Assembly (NCBI GenBank): GCA_011503125.2
Contig: WWBZ02000033.1
Coordinates: 1,612,001 to 1,676,000, forward strand
Source of the DNA: Botryosphaeria dothidea
Taxonomy: Eukaryota; Ascomycota; Dothideomycetes; Botryosphaeriales; Botryosphaeriaceae
Reading direction: 5' to 3'
DNA: 64,000 nt
Part shown: piece by piece, positions 33,617 through 44,326 of the stretch
Numbering within the stretch: the stretch's first letter is position 1
How the letters are laid out: every line of letters starts with the position of its first letter
Translations under genes and position numbers: made by a program
The notes under the pieces: model-generated
The model's database searches: none
What the model was told of the DNA's origin: nothing
The model's input: the letters and a program-made list of their open reading frames with translations, nothing else

Positions 33617-34858
33617 TCAGTTCGCATGTCCCTCAGGAGCAGTTTGCCAGTGGCCTTCGAACGCCTGCCAGCCGCCAATTGGCTCCTCATGTAGCTTGAG
33701 AGAGTGAATGACCATCTCATACTGGCCATCATCCGGTAGCACACCAACGTTGACATTACCACCCATGGCAATGTTTATAACAATCTGGAAGTCACTCAAC
33801 CTCCTCGTACCCGACGGTATCAGGGCCTTCATGACCGGCATTCCGTCCACGTACCACACCATACGACCGCTCGGCCCATCTTGATCCCAAGCAAACCCAT
33901 ATACCCGACCATTCGGGTGATCCAGTGCCGGGATGGGCGTCTCAATCACACGGTGCTTGTTCGCATCCTCAGGCGTGAAGAAGCCCCAATGCAGACACGC
34001 ATGGTTCGTCCGCTGCCCGTTCCACGCCTCAAAAATATCGACTTCGCCATCATGCGGCCACGTGAAGGGCTCGCGTGGGAGGAGCCAGAAAGCCGGCCAG
34101 ATGCCCTTCGCGGACGGCGCGGTCAGGCGCACCTGCAGGAAGCCGCGGTCGCGCGCCAGCGTCTGGTGCGAGACGAGGCGGGCACTCGTGTGCTTCTGGC
34201 CGTCGGGCGCGCGCGCGTCGGCGACGGCGCGCAGGACGAGGGCGTGCGTGTGCGTGTGGAACGAGTTGCGCGGGTCGGCGCCGTAGTTTTGGGCTTCGTT
34301 GTTGCCCCAGCCGTGCGCGCCGTGCTTGTGCTCGAAGTTCACGGACACGTCAGTGTTGGGCGCGAATACGGCCTCCCAGTATGCTGGTGAGCCGGCATTC
34401 GGATGCGTCGGGATGGGTGGAGGTTGCCCAAATGGCGGCGGTTGGCCGTATGGGGGCTGGCCGTGTGTCTGTCCATACTGCTGCGGAGGCGGCTGCTGGT
34501 AGGGTTGTTGATACGGCGGTTGTTGATAAGGCGGTTGACCGTAGCCGTGCTGATGCTGCCCATATTGCTGCGGAGGCGGTTGCTGGTAGGATTGCTGTTG
34601 TTGCGGTGGAGGATGCGAGCCAGGGTAGTAATGGGGCGCGCTACCGCCTGGGTAGAAGGCACCGGCGTTTGGGCGATTGGGCGTGCTGGCGGGGTAATAC
34701 TGCTGTGGCTGCTGCTGCTGTTGATAATGCTGTTGCTGGCCAGGATATTGCTGGTTGGGGCGAGGAGGCACTGGAGGAGCTTGGTGAGAGGCCTGGTACT
34801 TTTCGTACTGGTCCTTCGCCTTGTCGAGTAGACCGTTAAGCTGCTTGGTGAAAGGCAT
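33617..34858 (-). CDS. GH16-type beta-glucanase-like protein, Gln/Pro-rich N terminus
   Basis: 413 residues from the ATG at 34858; the frame is open further upstream, but MPFTKQLNGLLDKAKDQYEKY reads as the true start (a family-like N-terminal helix) and the upstream part looks like leader DNA containing a GTAAGT donor. Residues 25-170 are Pro/Gln/Tyr/Gly-rich with PPYQQ and QQYGQ repeats. Residues 175-413 form the GH16 jelly-roll domain: GIWPAFWLLP, then GEVDIFEAWNG with the E-x-D-x-x-E catalytic set (E272 nucleophile, D274, E277 acid/base), and later MVWYVDGMPV and INIAMGG. GH16 enzymes cleave or remodel beta-1,3/1,4-glucans (family knowledge). No signal peptide is visible, which is unusual for a wall-acting enzyme; it may be intracellular or exported unconventionally. 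It is the first of three minus-strand genes with low-complexity tracts. Confidence 0.87.
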   Translation of the reverse strand: MPFTKQLNGLLDKAKDQYEKYQASHQAPPVPPRPNQQYPGQQQHYQQQQQPQQYYPASTPNRPNAGAFYPGGSAPHYYPGSHPPPQQQQSYQQPPPQQYGQHQHGYGQPPYQQPPYQQPYQQPPPQQYGQTHGQPPYGQPPPFGQPPPIPTHPNAGSPAYWEAVFAPNTDVSVNFEHKHGAHGWGNNEAQNYGADPRNSFHTHTHALVLRAVADARAPDGQKHTSARLVSHQTLARDRGFLQVRLTAPSAKGIWPAFWLLPREPFTWPHDGEVDIFEAWNGQRTNHACLHWGFFTPEDANKHRVIETPIPALDHPNGRVYGFAWDQDGPSGRMVWYVDGMPVMKALIPSGTRRLSDFQIVINIAMGGNVNVGVLPDDGQYEMVIHSLKLHEEPIGGWQAFEGHWQTAPEGHAN

Positions 34859-35236
34859 TTTGGCGGGGTGCGGAGTGGGTGGAGAGAGGGCGCTGCGATC
34901 GGCAAGAAATTCCGCCCAACTTACGTCATCAGCCTTCTCTTGGTACTCGTATACAATTGCCAATTCCTCCTCCCACCTCCGCCTTGGCATCACGAAGATT
35001 CCTAGTACAAGGGCCACGGTCCAATGCATTGTGTGGCAATATTCATCGCGGTCGAACATCTCGTCAAAAACAGTCAAGGACGTTCACACGACTATTTTCC
35101 TCATGTCTGGTTCACTTACGTCACTTCTGCTTTCGGAATTAGTGATATCTTCTTTTTATATTTCTTACTATGCACAGCTGAAGACTCAAGGCTAACCAGC
35201 GTCTCGGTTGACTTACCTTCCAGCAACTACATTTTT
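34859..35236. other. Short spacer / GH16 leader
   Basis: The frame of the GH16 gene stays open to 35077 and a GTAAGT donor occurs in the leader near 34926, so a 5'-UTR intron or alternative first exon is possible. No separate gene is seen. Confidence 0.35.
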
Positions 35237-36667
35237 TCAATACCCTCTACTTCTTCCTCTCCCATTGCCCCATCCCCTCCAACCTCCTCTTCCCCTCCCA
35301 CTATTCCCGCCGTTGTTATGACTGAATTGGTTGCCATTATTGTTGTTGAAGCCACCATGATTGTTTCCGCCGTGAAATCCTCCGCTATTGCCATTGAAAT
35401 TGTTTCCACCGTTAAATCCTCCGCGATTTCCGTTGGAGAATTGGTTCCCGCCTCTTCCATTCCCAAACCCGCCACTCCTTCCCCCATGGTCGTGATGTCC
35501 TCCGTTGTTTCTGCCACGAAATCCGGCTCTCCCCCTTACTCTTCCTCCTCCCCTACCTCTGCCTCCTCTACCTCTGCCTCTTCCTCTTCCTCTAAACTGC
35601 TGAAAAGGCACCAACCCATCATCTTCAACAGGCTCCACAGCAAAGCCACCATCCCACCTTTGTCTTTCGTCTTCTGGCTCCTCAATGATAGCTTGCAGAG
35701 CCCCCGCCATACCCTGTTGCGGATACTCATTGCCTCCTATCCCGGGACCGAAGCCTCCCCGACTCTGGAACTGCGATCTCACACCCGGCGGACTTCTCAT
35801 AAATACATCTCCTTCCCCATCTACCCTGATCTCTGCAAACTTCCTCTTCACACCGGCAACTGCACCCGGCAGCCCTTTCAAGAGCTTCGCCGCTCTCTGC
35901 ACCGCGTCGATTATGCGATCTACCTCGCTCTCTTCTACCTCATGGCCGTGCACTTTCAAGAAAAGCTCATAACAGCGCTCGCAGTCGAACGTGCACTTCG
36001 ACGCTTGTTGGACGCTCTCCTCTGAAGATGACACGGGCATTTCCTGGACCTTCTGGTAGTAATGCGCCGAGCTGATCTGCATCGGACTCGTCGACGGCCG
36101 CCTCGCCTGGAAGAAGTCATGCGGCGGACTCACCTGAGCCGGGCTTATCAACAGCCGTCTAGCGCCAGGAACATTCGGGCTGGCAGGCGAGGTGTCGGGA
36201 CTGGCTCGCACACAGTCTCCGCAAGAGCGGCGCCGGTGCTGGATGCCCGGGGACACCACGGCCTGAACCGCTGCGTCAAACATCCGGCGTTCTTCTTCAT
36301 GGTGCTCCATCCACCCGTTCTGGGCGAGGGCTTCTAGGAGGACGCGTAGGCGCCTCGGATGGAGGTCGAATAGGCGGCGCGGGTCGAAGAAGGATGCGAG
36401 ACTGGCTTCTTCGTCGATTACGGTGCCCGGCCAGAGACCGGTGCGTGTGGCGTTGGGGATCCAGCGGTCGACGGGCTGCACGGTCGTGACGGGGGAAGAT
36501 GCGAAACGGATGTGTGGGCCGTCTCTGAAGATGACGGAGGCGTGCCTGGGGGTTTTGGGGGAAGCGGGAAAGGCGGCCGTGGGGGTGCGGAGGATGCCAC
36601 CGGGGATCTTCGCTCTGTGGCTGAGTGCCAGGTTGAGAGGAGTCGGTGGTGCGCGTCTGGTTGCCAT
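35237..36667 (-). CDS. RGG-box low-complexity protein, hypothetical
   Basis: One exon, 476 residues. The N-terminal 110 residues are a compact conserved-looking segment: GGILRTPTAAFPASPKTPRH, PVDRWIPNATRTGLWPGTVID, then LFDLHPRRLRVLLEALAQNGWM. The middle is Ser/Pro-rich and contains CTFDCERCYELFLK and a helical segment (VDRIIDAVQRAAKLLKGLPG). The last 110 residues are made of RGRG and RGG boxes followed by GGFNGGNNF-type Gly/Asn/Phe repeats. RGG plus Gly/Asn/Phe tails typically bind RNA and drive condensation (family knowledge), so an RNP-granule role is a reasonable inference. No RRM or helicase domain is visible. Start at 36667 (MATRRAPPTP) is the first in-frame ATG and precedes conserved-looking sequence. 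Confidence 0.8.
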   Translation of the reverse strand: MATRRAPPTPLNLALSHRAKIPGGILRTPTAAFPASPKTPRHASVIFRDGPHIRFASSPVTTVQPVDRWIPNATRTGLWPGTVIDEEASLASFFDPRRLFDLHPRRLRVLLEALAQNGWMEHHEEERRMFDAAVQAVVSPGIQHRRRSCGDCVRASPDTSPASPNVPGARRLLISPAQVSPPHDFFQARRPSTSPMQISSAHYYQKVQEMPVSSSEESVQQASKCTFDCERCYELFLKVHGHEVEESEVDRIIDAVQRAAKLLKGLPGAVAGVKRKFAEIRVDGEGDVFMRSPPGVRSQFQSRGGFGPGIGGNEYPQQGMAGALQAIIEEPEDERQRWDGGFAVEPVEDDGLVPFQQFRGRGRGRGRGGRGRGGGRVRGRAGFRGRNNGGHHDHGGRSGGFGNGRGGNQFSNGNRGGFNGGNNFNGNSGGFHGGNNHGGFNNNNGNQFSHNNGGNSGRGRGGWRGWGNGRGRSRGY

Positions 36668-37155
36668 GCCGGATGACTTTGTGTGGTATATGCTATACTA
36701 GGAAAGAGTGATGAGTGAAAATAATGACTTAATGGTAAGCACACGATAGGGAGTTGAAAACGCGGGAAAATAAGTTCTGTATATTGTCGAGCGGATGCAA
36801 GGTGTATATAATCTGTTCTTTGTTTGTAGAGCTCACAATAGCTAGGGCGGAGGATAGATGACAAAGAGAATACAAACTAAAATTAGAATCATATGAATTT
36901 CATTTCGCCTTTGTCTACTGTTTCCGCCATTCTGTGGCTATTCTAAGAAGGGCTGCTGCAAGCACCAAAGTGATGATCGAGCGTTTTCTGTGGTATTCAT
37001 GCACCTCGGAGGGCCTTTTCTCTTCAACTTGCGGAAAGAACAGATTGGGGAAGATGCAATACAAGAACTGAAAAGAGAGGTGCATCCAGGGAAGCTGGCA
37101 CATTTCAAAGAAAATATTATGACGTGTTTATTTCTTCATTGCACTGTTGAAACAA
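36668..37155. other. Intergenic spacer
   Basis: 488 bp, A/T-rich, separating two minus-strand genes. It carries the RGG gene promoter and the 3' flank of the Asn/Gln-rich gene; no gene is visible. Confidence 0.5.
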
Positions 37156-38100
37156 TCATCCTACCTCTGTATCAGAGCAGTATTCACTCTCATCCGCAAA
37201 GTACCCGGATTCATACTCGCTCGAACCTGAAGTGACATCTCGGCGGCCTACTCGAACAGAAAATTTCACGTCGTGGCCGTCAAGCAACTCAACCCCCTCC
37301 ATCGGCCCGGCCCCAAAGCTTTGCTCGTAAAATGGATGCTTCCAGCGTCCCTTATACCATACTGGTCTACCAGTCATCAGGTCTACCATGATCAGGTCGC
37401 GGTCTGAGTCACGCATCCAGTTGAAGCTGTCGTAGAAATGGCGCACGGAGACGGCTTCGCGGAACCTTTTCTCCATGAAGCCGTTGGTGTTCACTCGCGG
37501 ATTGAAATGGTGAGTGAGATCGTATCCATGCCGCATGGAGGTGTCTTGCTCGAAGTTGGGAAAGGAATGCTGACGATTTTGTTGATTCTGATGATTTCTT
37601 CCGTTACGGTTATTTCCACCTTGGTTCCCCCAGGATCCTTGCTGGTTTTGGTTGCAGCCATGAATTTGACCTCGCTGGCGGCCTTTTCTGCTATGGCTGT
37701 AGTCGTTCCCGTTTCGGTGATTGTTCCTATTGCCCTGCTGGTTTGAGTTACGGTTATGGCTTTGACCTTGCGGGCTACTTTGATTGTTATGATGGCTACC
37801 ATTATGGTGTCTCTGGTCATTGCCATTCCGGTGCTTTTGTTGAGTGTTTTGTCGGTTGTCATATCGGTGATTCCTTCGACTGTTTTGCTTACTGCTCTGG
37901 CCAGGACTTTCCCTGCTGTGTTGATTACCTTTGTGGTTCTGTTTCCCGTGATTGTTTCGGCCTCCATTCCCGTGGTTGTTGCCGCCATTGAGACGCGGAT
38001 TACTACTTTGATTGTTACCGCGAGAACCCTGATTACTGTGTTGTCCTTGGTGATTCTGGGGGCGCTGCCCACCATTGTGCTTAAGGCTGCGTCCTGGCAT
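37156..38100 (-). CDS. Asn/Gln/His/Arg-rich protein with C-terminal domain, hypothetical
   Basis: 314 residues if started at the ATG at 38100 (MPGRSLKHN). Residues 1-195 are almost entirely Asn, Gln, His, Arg, Gly and Ser (repeats such as NNHGNGGRNNH and QNQQNRQ), i.e. a basic prion-like tract. Residues 200-314 look folded: DLTHHFNPRVN, FREAVSVRHFYDSFNWMRDSDRD, DLMTGRPVWYKGRWKHPFYEQ, and an acidic tail. The frame stays open 90 nt further upstream, where it would add a 30-residue hydrophobic stretch; that stretch ends in a pyrimidine-rich TTTGCAG typical of an acceptor site, so I regard it as leader or intron. I do not recognise the family. Together with the RGG gene it forms a pair of low-complexity genes in the same orientation. 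Confidence 0.68.
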   Translation of the reverse strand: MPGRSLKHNGGQRPQNHQGQHSNQGSRGNNQSSNPRLNGGNNHGNGGRNNHGKQNHKGNQHSRESPGQSSKQNSRRNHRYDNRQNTQQKHRNGNDQRHHNGSHHNNQSSPQGQSHNRNSNQQGNRNNHRNGNDYSHSRKGRQRGQIHGCNQNQQGSWGNQGGNNRNGRNHQNQQNRQHSFPNFEQDTSMRHGYDLTHHFNPRVNTNGFMEKRFREAVSVRHFYDSFNWMRDSDRDLIMVDLMTGRPVWYKGRWKHPFYEQSFGAGPMEGVELLDGHDVKFSVRVGRRDVTSGSSEYESGYFADESEYCSDTEVG

Positions 38101-39202
38101 AACGAATGAGTTATGCTGCAAATGAAAGACGAAAAGAACGAAAAGAGAGAAGATGATGTAGTGAAGATTCAGAAAGCTTGTAAAAGGCACGGGGCTGGCG
38201 GAACTCTAGTTTTCTTATGTTGTCTCCTTGTTCTCGAGTAACAATGGCATTCAAGTGAAACGACACAAAGAGCACCGCGTAAGAACAAAGACCAAAATTG
38301 GAGCAGCAGAAGCACGCTCAGCACACTTCTCAGCACCAGATCAGCGCTCAATTACTGGCTTACTGCGACGTGCAGCATACTTGGCGTTCACTAAAAACCC
38401 GCGGTCTAATCTTTCCTCATATGGCTAGCGTGTCTTCCAGTGTCTCTCCGACCCGAGCCGCGCGCTCTGAGACCTGCATTCGATGCCCTCTGGAGAGCCG
38501 TTGAACGTTGCGCAAGCCACGTTGCCCCCAAGCAAGGGGCGGCGGCATGGGACGGAGTCAAAAAAGCTGGTCACGATCTTCTCCGCAGTCCGCAATTCGG
38601 CGACTCCGCACCGGCGCCGACTGAGCGCTCCCCGGATCAGCAAAAGGGGACGCAGCCACTGGGTCCCGTGCCTCGTACGAAGCTTGCTTAGCACATGTCA
38701 GAGAAACTTGACGCGCAAGAAACGCCCCAAGACGCGAGTTGCCAAGCGAAAAAGGGTCGCGTAGTGCAGGCGCCGCAAACCTGCCTCATTCGGGAATGTG
38801 CTGTGCGCGAGTCATGCGGACGCGTCGAAACACCTCGGCTCAACTCCCCCACAGCTTGTGCCCCGCAAGAGTTTCTGAGGAGCTTCATCCAACTACACCT
38901 CGGACGAAGCAATTGTTCACTCATCCCCCTCTCCAAGCGCAGTTACACAGCGACATGTAGCTCGAGCGCCCTTAATTACGCCCGTAATACCCAGTCGTCC
39001 GGACCAATTCATCTCTCCAGCCCGCCCCTGTCCCTCCCAGAGCTCCCTGCATTGCGCGTCCGTGTAGTAGCTTGCACAACGAGCATAGTATCAATCCACC
39101 ACCTCAACCCTGCGACCCAACGAGATCCCGCCTCCCGCAAACCCAATCTCCGCCCTCCGCTCCGCTCCGCCCCCCCCGTCAAAGCCCACCACCAATACCA
39201 CC
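38101..39202. promoter_or_regulatory. Divergent spacer upstream of acyl-CoA dehydrogenase
   Basis: 1.1 kb between divergent start codons. Two CCTCGG hexamers occur at 38833-38838 and 38898-38903, 370 and 305 bp before the dehydrogenase ATG. CCTCGG is the reported core for FarA/FarB fatty-acid regulators in Aspergillus. Open frames here are spurious. Confidence 0.45.
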
Positions 39203-40784
39203 ATGACGACCACCTTCCCCACCGCGCCCACACCCTTCGCCGAGCCGCCGTGGCTCGCCGGCCTGCCCTCGCCCTACCACAACGACTCGCACCGCAAATG
39301 GCAGCGCGACATCCGCGCCTTCATCGAGGAGAACCTGCTGCAGCACGCCTTCGAATGGGAGCGCGAAGAGACGGTGCCGCCGCACGTCTTCGAGACGTTC
39401 GCCAAGGCCAACATGCTGATCCCCAACCTGCCCGCGCCGCTGCCGGTCGAGTGGCTGAAGAAGCTGGGTATCCACGAGCTGCTGGGCGGACTCAAGGTCG
39501 AGGACTTTGACTACATACACTCGGCGATCTACGGGGATGAGGTGAGCACTCCACACCCTCGAGCTTGGCATGCCGTGCGAGATGCTCATGCAGGATGCAG
39601 ATGTCCCGCGCCGGCATCGGCGGCCCTTCCGCCTCTTTGACCGTCGGCATCGCCTACGGCGTGCCGCCCATCATTAAGTTCGGCAGCCCGCAGCTGCAGG
39701 AGCGCTTCCTGCCGCAGCTCTTGCGGGGCGAGAAGCGCGCCTGCATCGCCATCACCGAGCCCGGCGCCGGTAGCGACGTTGCGAACATTACCACGAGCGC
39801 GGTCAAGACGCCTGACGGGAAACAATACATTATCAATGGCACGAAGAAGTGGATCACGAACGGCATATGGTCGGACTACGCGGCGATGGCTGTGCGGACC
39901 GGTGGTCCCGGGCCAACGGGGTTGAGCATGGTTGTTGTGCCACTGAAAGGACATCCGGGCGTGTCGATGAGGCGGTTGAAGGTGTCGGGGCAGGTGAGCG
40001 CGGGAACCACGTTCATCGAGCTGGATGACGTGAAGGTGCCGGTGGAGAACATCATCGGGCAGGAGGGCGCGGGGATGAAGTACATCAGTGAGTCCACAGC
40101 GACGCTTAGCGGAGGGGAGATTGAGGGCTGACGGATGCGCGCACAGTGACGAACTTCAACCACGAGCGCCTTACCATTGCTATCGGCTGTACCCGCTTCG
40201 CTCGCGTGGCTGTCGCGTCGGCCATGGAGTACGTAATGAAGCGTGAGGCTTTCGGGAAGCCATTGATCGAGCAGCCCGTGGTGCGGCACCGGCTGGCCAA
40301 AGCAGGCGCGGAGCTGGAGTCGCTGCAGGCCTGGGTAGATCAGTTCGTATACCAGATGACGAAGCTCAAGAAGGAGGATGCGGATGTGCAACTAGGGGGC
40401 CTGACTGCGTTGGCAAAAGCGAAGGCAGGCATGGTCCTGGACGAATGCGCGCGTTGCGCGGTGCTACTTTTCGGCGGCAACGGCTATACCAGGACTGGCC
40501 AGGGCGAAATCGCAGAGCGCCTGTACAGAGAGGTGCCTGGACAAAGGTATGTATGGTCGTGCGCCATGTGTGACGTTTGTGGCCATCATCGCCATCTCAT
40601 CATCCCCACCTTTGGCTCTTTTTGCCCCCTTTAAAGGATCACTGGCTAATAATCCCTATCACATCCCAGGATCCCCGGAGGTTCGGAAGATGTGCTGCTC
40701 GACCTGGCCATAAGACAATTGGTTAAGAATTTCAGGAATAAGACGAAGGCGCTGGAGCGGCCGAGCGGATCATCGAAGCTTTAG
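39203..40784 (+). CDS. Acyl-CoA dehydrogenase
   Basis: Four exons, 39203..39541, 39601..40087, 40147..40546 and 40670..40784, encode 446 residues; introns of 59, 59 and 123 nt are GT-AG. The N-terminal helical domain is residues 1-150. FAD/substrate signatures are ITEPGAGSDVANI, YIINGTKKWITNG and KREAFGKPLIEQPVVRHRLA. The usual catalytic loop near the C terminus reads RIPGGSEDVLL, with Gly where medium-chain enzymes carry the catalytic Glu. A Glu is instead present in NFNHERL (E282), the helix-G position used by isovaleryl- and long-chain acyl-CoA dehydrogenases. The protein lacks an obvious mitochondrial presequence, and its last residues are SSKL, which ends in a PTS1-like SKL tripeptide, so peroxisomal targeting is likely. 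Oxidation of acyl-CoA thioesters fits the nearby FarA-like regulator. Substrate chain length cannot be read. Confidence 0.93.
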
Positions 40785-43700
40785 ACGCTTGCGCTGTGTT
40801 GGGAGGGGTAGAGTTGAAAGGCGTTAGCATTGGCATTGGCATCAGTCGAAAAGTCGCGTGTTTTTCTCCTCGTCCGAATCCGTTGCAGAACTCGATGCCC
40901 GCTGCTTTCCGCGTTGATTCCCCCTTCACGCATCACCGATCCCGCCTCAGGCAAAGAATGCTCGCAAGCAGCGGGGGTTTACAATAGCCGCACGCATCAA
41001 GCGCATACAAGGCACGCGACTTTAGCTTCGCGCAGGATTATGCACCATTCCTCCATGTGGTTATTTCCGAGCGAGTGTATCCGCGCGCACCACACAGGTT
41101 CTGGCGTTGGTCAGAAAAGTCTATCGAAATAATGATTTTCCCGTTGAGAGAGGAGCAGGCATGCGCGAGCGAGCAAATTCCGCTGAGGCCTTCCGTGCTA
41201 ACCGTTCCTTTGTCTCGATCGGAGGAATTACCGCGTTTCAATTCCGCTCCATCGTACAGAGCGACCCCCGCATCAATCGTCAGCCTCAGTAGCCCTATCC
41301 GGGCTAGTGCCTGTGCGTTGGTGGATGGCCGAATGGAGTGGCGGAAACCGGAGCTAAGGAAGGAACCAACACACTTGCGAGGAAAAATTAAGAGAGAGAA
41401 AGAGATGCACGAGCGGTTCCGCGATCGGTGAGGCCAAGTCGTGCTGGGCCCTTGAACGGTTTTCTGCATGGAATTTGTTTTTCTCGTCAAAGCTTGTGGT
41501 GCGACGTCTTCGATTGAGTAGACAATAGTTTCATTGCGCGACACTTGCAGCGATGCGTCATAGCAGGTGGAAACTCCATCGTGTAGAGTGGAGACAGGTG
41601 CTGAGTAAAAAACATCTGTGCGCTCGTGAAGAAAGGAAAGAAAGAAAGGAAAAAAAGTTGGAAATGCACCGACTCGCGGATCGCGAGTGGCTACACGATG
41701 CCAAGTACTTTCCCCGCGGGGTCTCCGCCAAATGGAGGCGAGGAGGAACGGGGACAGGGTCAGCAAGAAGAACGGTTCTTTTGACGGGACGCCACGTTTG
41801 CTCTCGTCCCGTGCAACGCGCCGATGACGGTGAGGACTAGGGGCGCGAGATCTCGAAGTGATATGAAGACAAGGCGGACGGGATGATATACGTACTGTTT
41901 TTGCCGGGTTCTGCGCACTTTGTTTGACGCGCGAACGCAACGGGCGGTCCGCAATCGGCACTTACATCTGGGCCCCGCCTGATCGATAATCAAGAAAAGC
42001 CAGGGCGCGTCAGATAATTCATCATTTGTCTTTCAGCAGCAGCAGCTCCGCCATGCCGTCCTGCACGCTCGAGCTTGGGCTTGCCTTGTGGTGGCTCAGC
42101 CACCACCAACCACATCAAACAGCCGAGTTTGGCACCTGGTAACAGAAACGTCGCAGCAATCTTACTGCAACCAGGCATCGTGACCGGCAGAGCCTTTTTA
42201 TTAACATCACTCTCAAATCCTGGGCGACAAGCGTCTCGGCATGCGCCGGCCTATCCCGAGCGTATCCGCCGCGCTCAAGGGTTGCACGGCTAGGTCCCCC
42301 AAGCGCGGCTGCGCGCGGGTGATGACGAACGGGTGGTATGCGTGTGTGTGTGAGTGATGTGTGCCGATTTATGGAGACGTGAAGGGGGTTGGATAGTCCC
42401 CACTGCGGCTTTTTGCTGCTGCGGGGCGTGTGCCGGGGGGTGTGCGCGGGACGAGGCGCGTGTGCAAAAAAAGGAAAGTCAACGAGAGGAGAACAGGCAC
42501 CGCGAGACCAGATCTCCAGCCAACACCGATTGCTGACCGGCTCGAACGGCGAACGGCGGGCTAACGTGTGGTGTCGGAAGCGGTGGAGGCGGTGGAGGCG
42601 CGGAGGCGGCGATGGCGGATGATGGAGTACCTCATCAATGATGCCCACTTCGGACCGCAGCCGCTGCCATGGGGGGGGGGGGGTCCTGCATGGTGGTTGT
42701 TGATATCAGAACCTCGCAAGACGTGCAGGAAAGCAATCGCTGATGCTGCCACTTCAGCGCAAGCTCGGAGCAGCGCATGACCCACGAGGTGCACACTGCG
42801 CTGCGACCCTCTCTTCCTGGAGCCAGAGATAGCACGCACGCACGCGCTCACCAGCGGCTTTGCTTCATCATCAGTCAGATATACGGTGTGGGCAGCGGGA
42901 AAAAGGCGCGCTAAGAGCTACGACAACTAGCCCGATGCCCGTCCAGATGCACCCGCCGAATAGCGGAGTTGGCGATTATTTGTTATGGGCTGAAACCCGA
43001 GTCTTCTCCGTTGTAGGACAGCTAAGCATGCAGCGGATGGCACGCGAAAGAGCAGCACGGCGACGATCCCCATGCATGGCGTCGTGGAGATCGGCCGCTT
43101 GCCGCGCCCCACAGCATTAGGTATTATTTCTTCTTAATCTTGTCATCAGGGTGCTGACAACTGCGCGGCCGCTGTTTGGCAGAGCACATCAAAGCGTTTT
43201 GGCCAGGGCTGTGAGTGGCTGTGAGTTGCTGGCTTGGCCTCAGGCTGCCCTCGTGTCTAACGGGGTGCTGTTTGAAGACAGCGATGTCGGGCGGCCGCTA
43301 CGCCTGGGAGCGCGTAGTGTTTGCTGGGGTGCCAGTGGTACAGACAGCAGTCCGTCCGTCCGGTTTGGGCTGGCGGTTGCGAGCATGCATGGTGCCTGCT
43401 GGCTGGCGGCGGCGGCGCGCAGATGGCCGCGCTCATCCACTAGGCCTGGAGTCGTCTTCCAGAAGACGGCGGCGGGCTTCGATCGGCGTGGCAGTCTCGA
43501 CCGAAGGGGCTCTGCTGGGCTGAACCATGGGACCAGCACGGAGCATAGGGGCGTGCTTGGCTCCAGTCCCGCGCATGTGAAAGGCGCTGACGTTGTTGCG
43601 ACTCGGCCGTAGTGCGGGAGGGCAAAAGCGCGCAGGTCAAGGGGTCACGAGCGTGGAGCGCGGTGGGTCTGGCTTGTCTCATCTCCAGAAAAAAAAAGAG

Positions 43701-44326
43701 GCGTCGCGAATCTCACATGCGTTGCGGACGGAGCTTGGCCACGCTGCCCTGCGCAGGTGTTCGCTCCGGCAGGGCACCGTAGGCGACGGGGGCTTGGGGC
43801 CTGGATCCGACTGACGTTTCCAGCGGTGCAGACGGGCTGGCTAAGCTAAGCATGACGTTGGGCGGCGTGTGACACCCGCGCGGCCACGATATGCGCTGGG
43901 CGTGGGCGGCAGACGCGAGCGTGGCCCTTGGCTGCCCCCGTCTTTATCGCCCGCGCTGCCAATTACTCGCCTGCCACCCCCGGCGCCTGCCAAACGGCGC
44001 AGTGCATCCGAGAGCGCCCGAGCTGTGCCGCCCGGACAGGCATGGCGCCGCCGTGGAGAATCCGGGGTCGCTCCACACCCGCTCAGTAGGGAAAGGGACG
44101 CGTGAATTCACCATTGCTTAGCCCGCATACAAAGTCTCCACGATCCCCCTTCCCGCATCCGGCCCTGCGATCTGGCCCCCTCCTCCTGCTGACGAGACGA
44201 GACCCTAGTCGTGCTGCCCCTCATATTGCCAGCCAGCTCCCTCCATCCGTCCATTGCTTGCCCTCCGTCCATCCATACGCCGTTGCACCTCGCCCGCCGG
44301 CCGCACGCAACCTCCCACTCTCGACC
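40785..44326. other. 3.5-kb gene-poor spacer
   Basis: Separates the dehydrogenase from the Zn2Cys6 regulator, both on the plus strand. A 307-codon minus-strand frame at 41038-41961 is Ser/Arg-rich and featureless. A 13-G run lies at 42671-42683. The right half is very GC-rich and must include the regulator's promoter and leader. No gene called. Confidence 0.5.
42671..42683. repeat. Homopolymer run of 13 G
   Basis: A mononucleotide tract in noncoding DNA, prone to length error in sequencing and replication. Confidence 0.85.

Noticed and set aside
41038..41961. 307-codon minus-strand frame
   Set aside because: Ser/Arg/Thr-rich with no signal, domain or splice partner, in an otherwise gene-free spacer.
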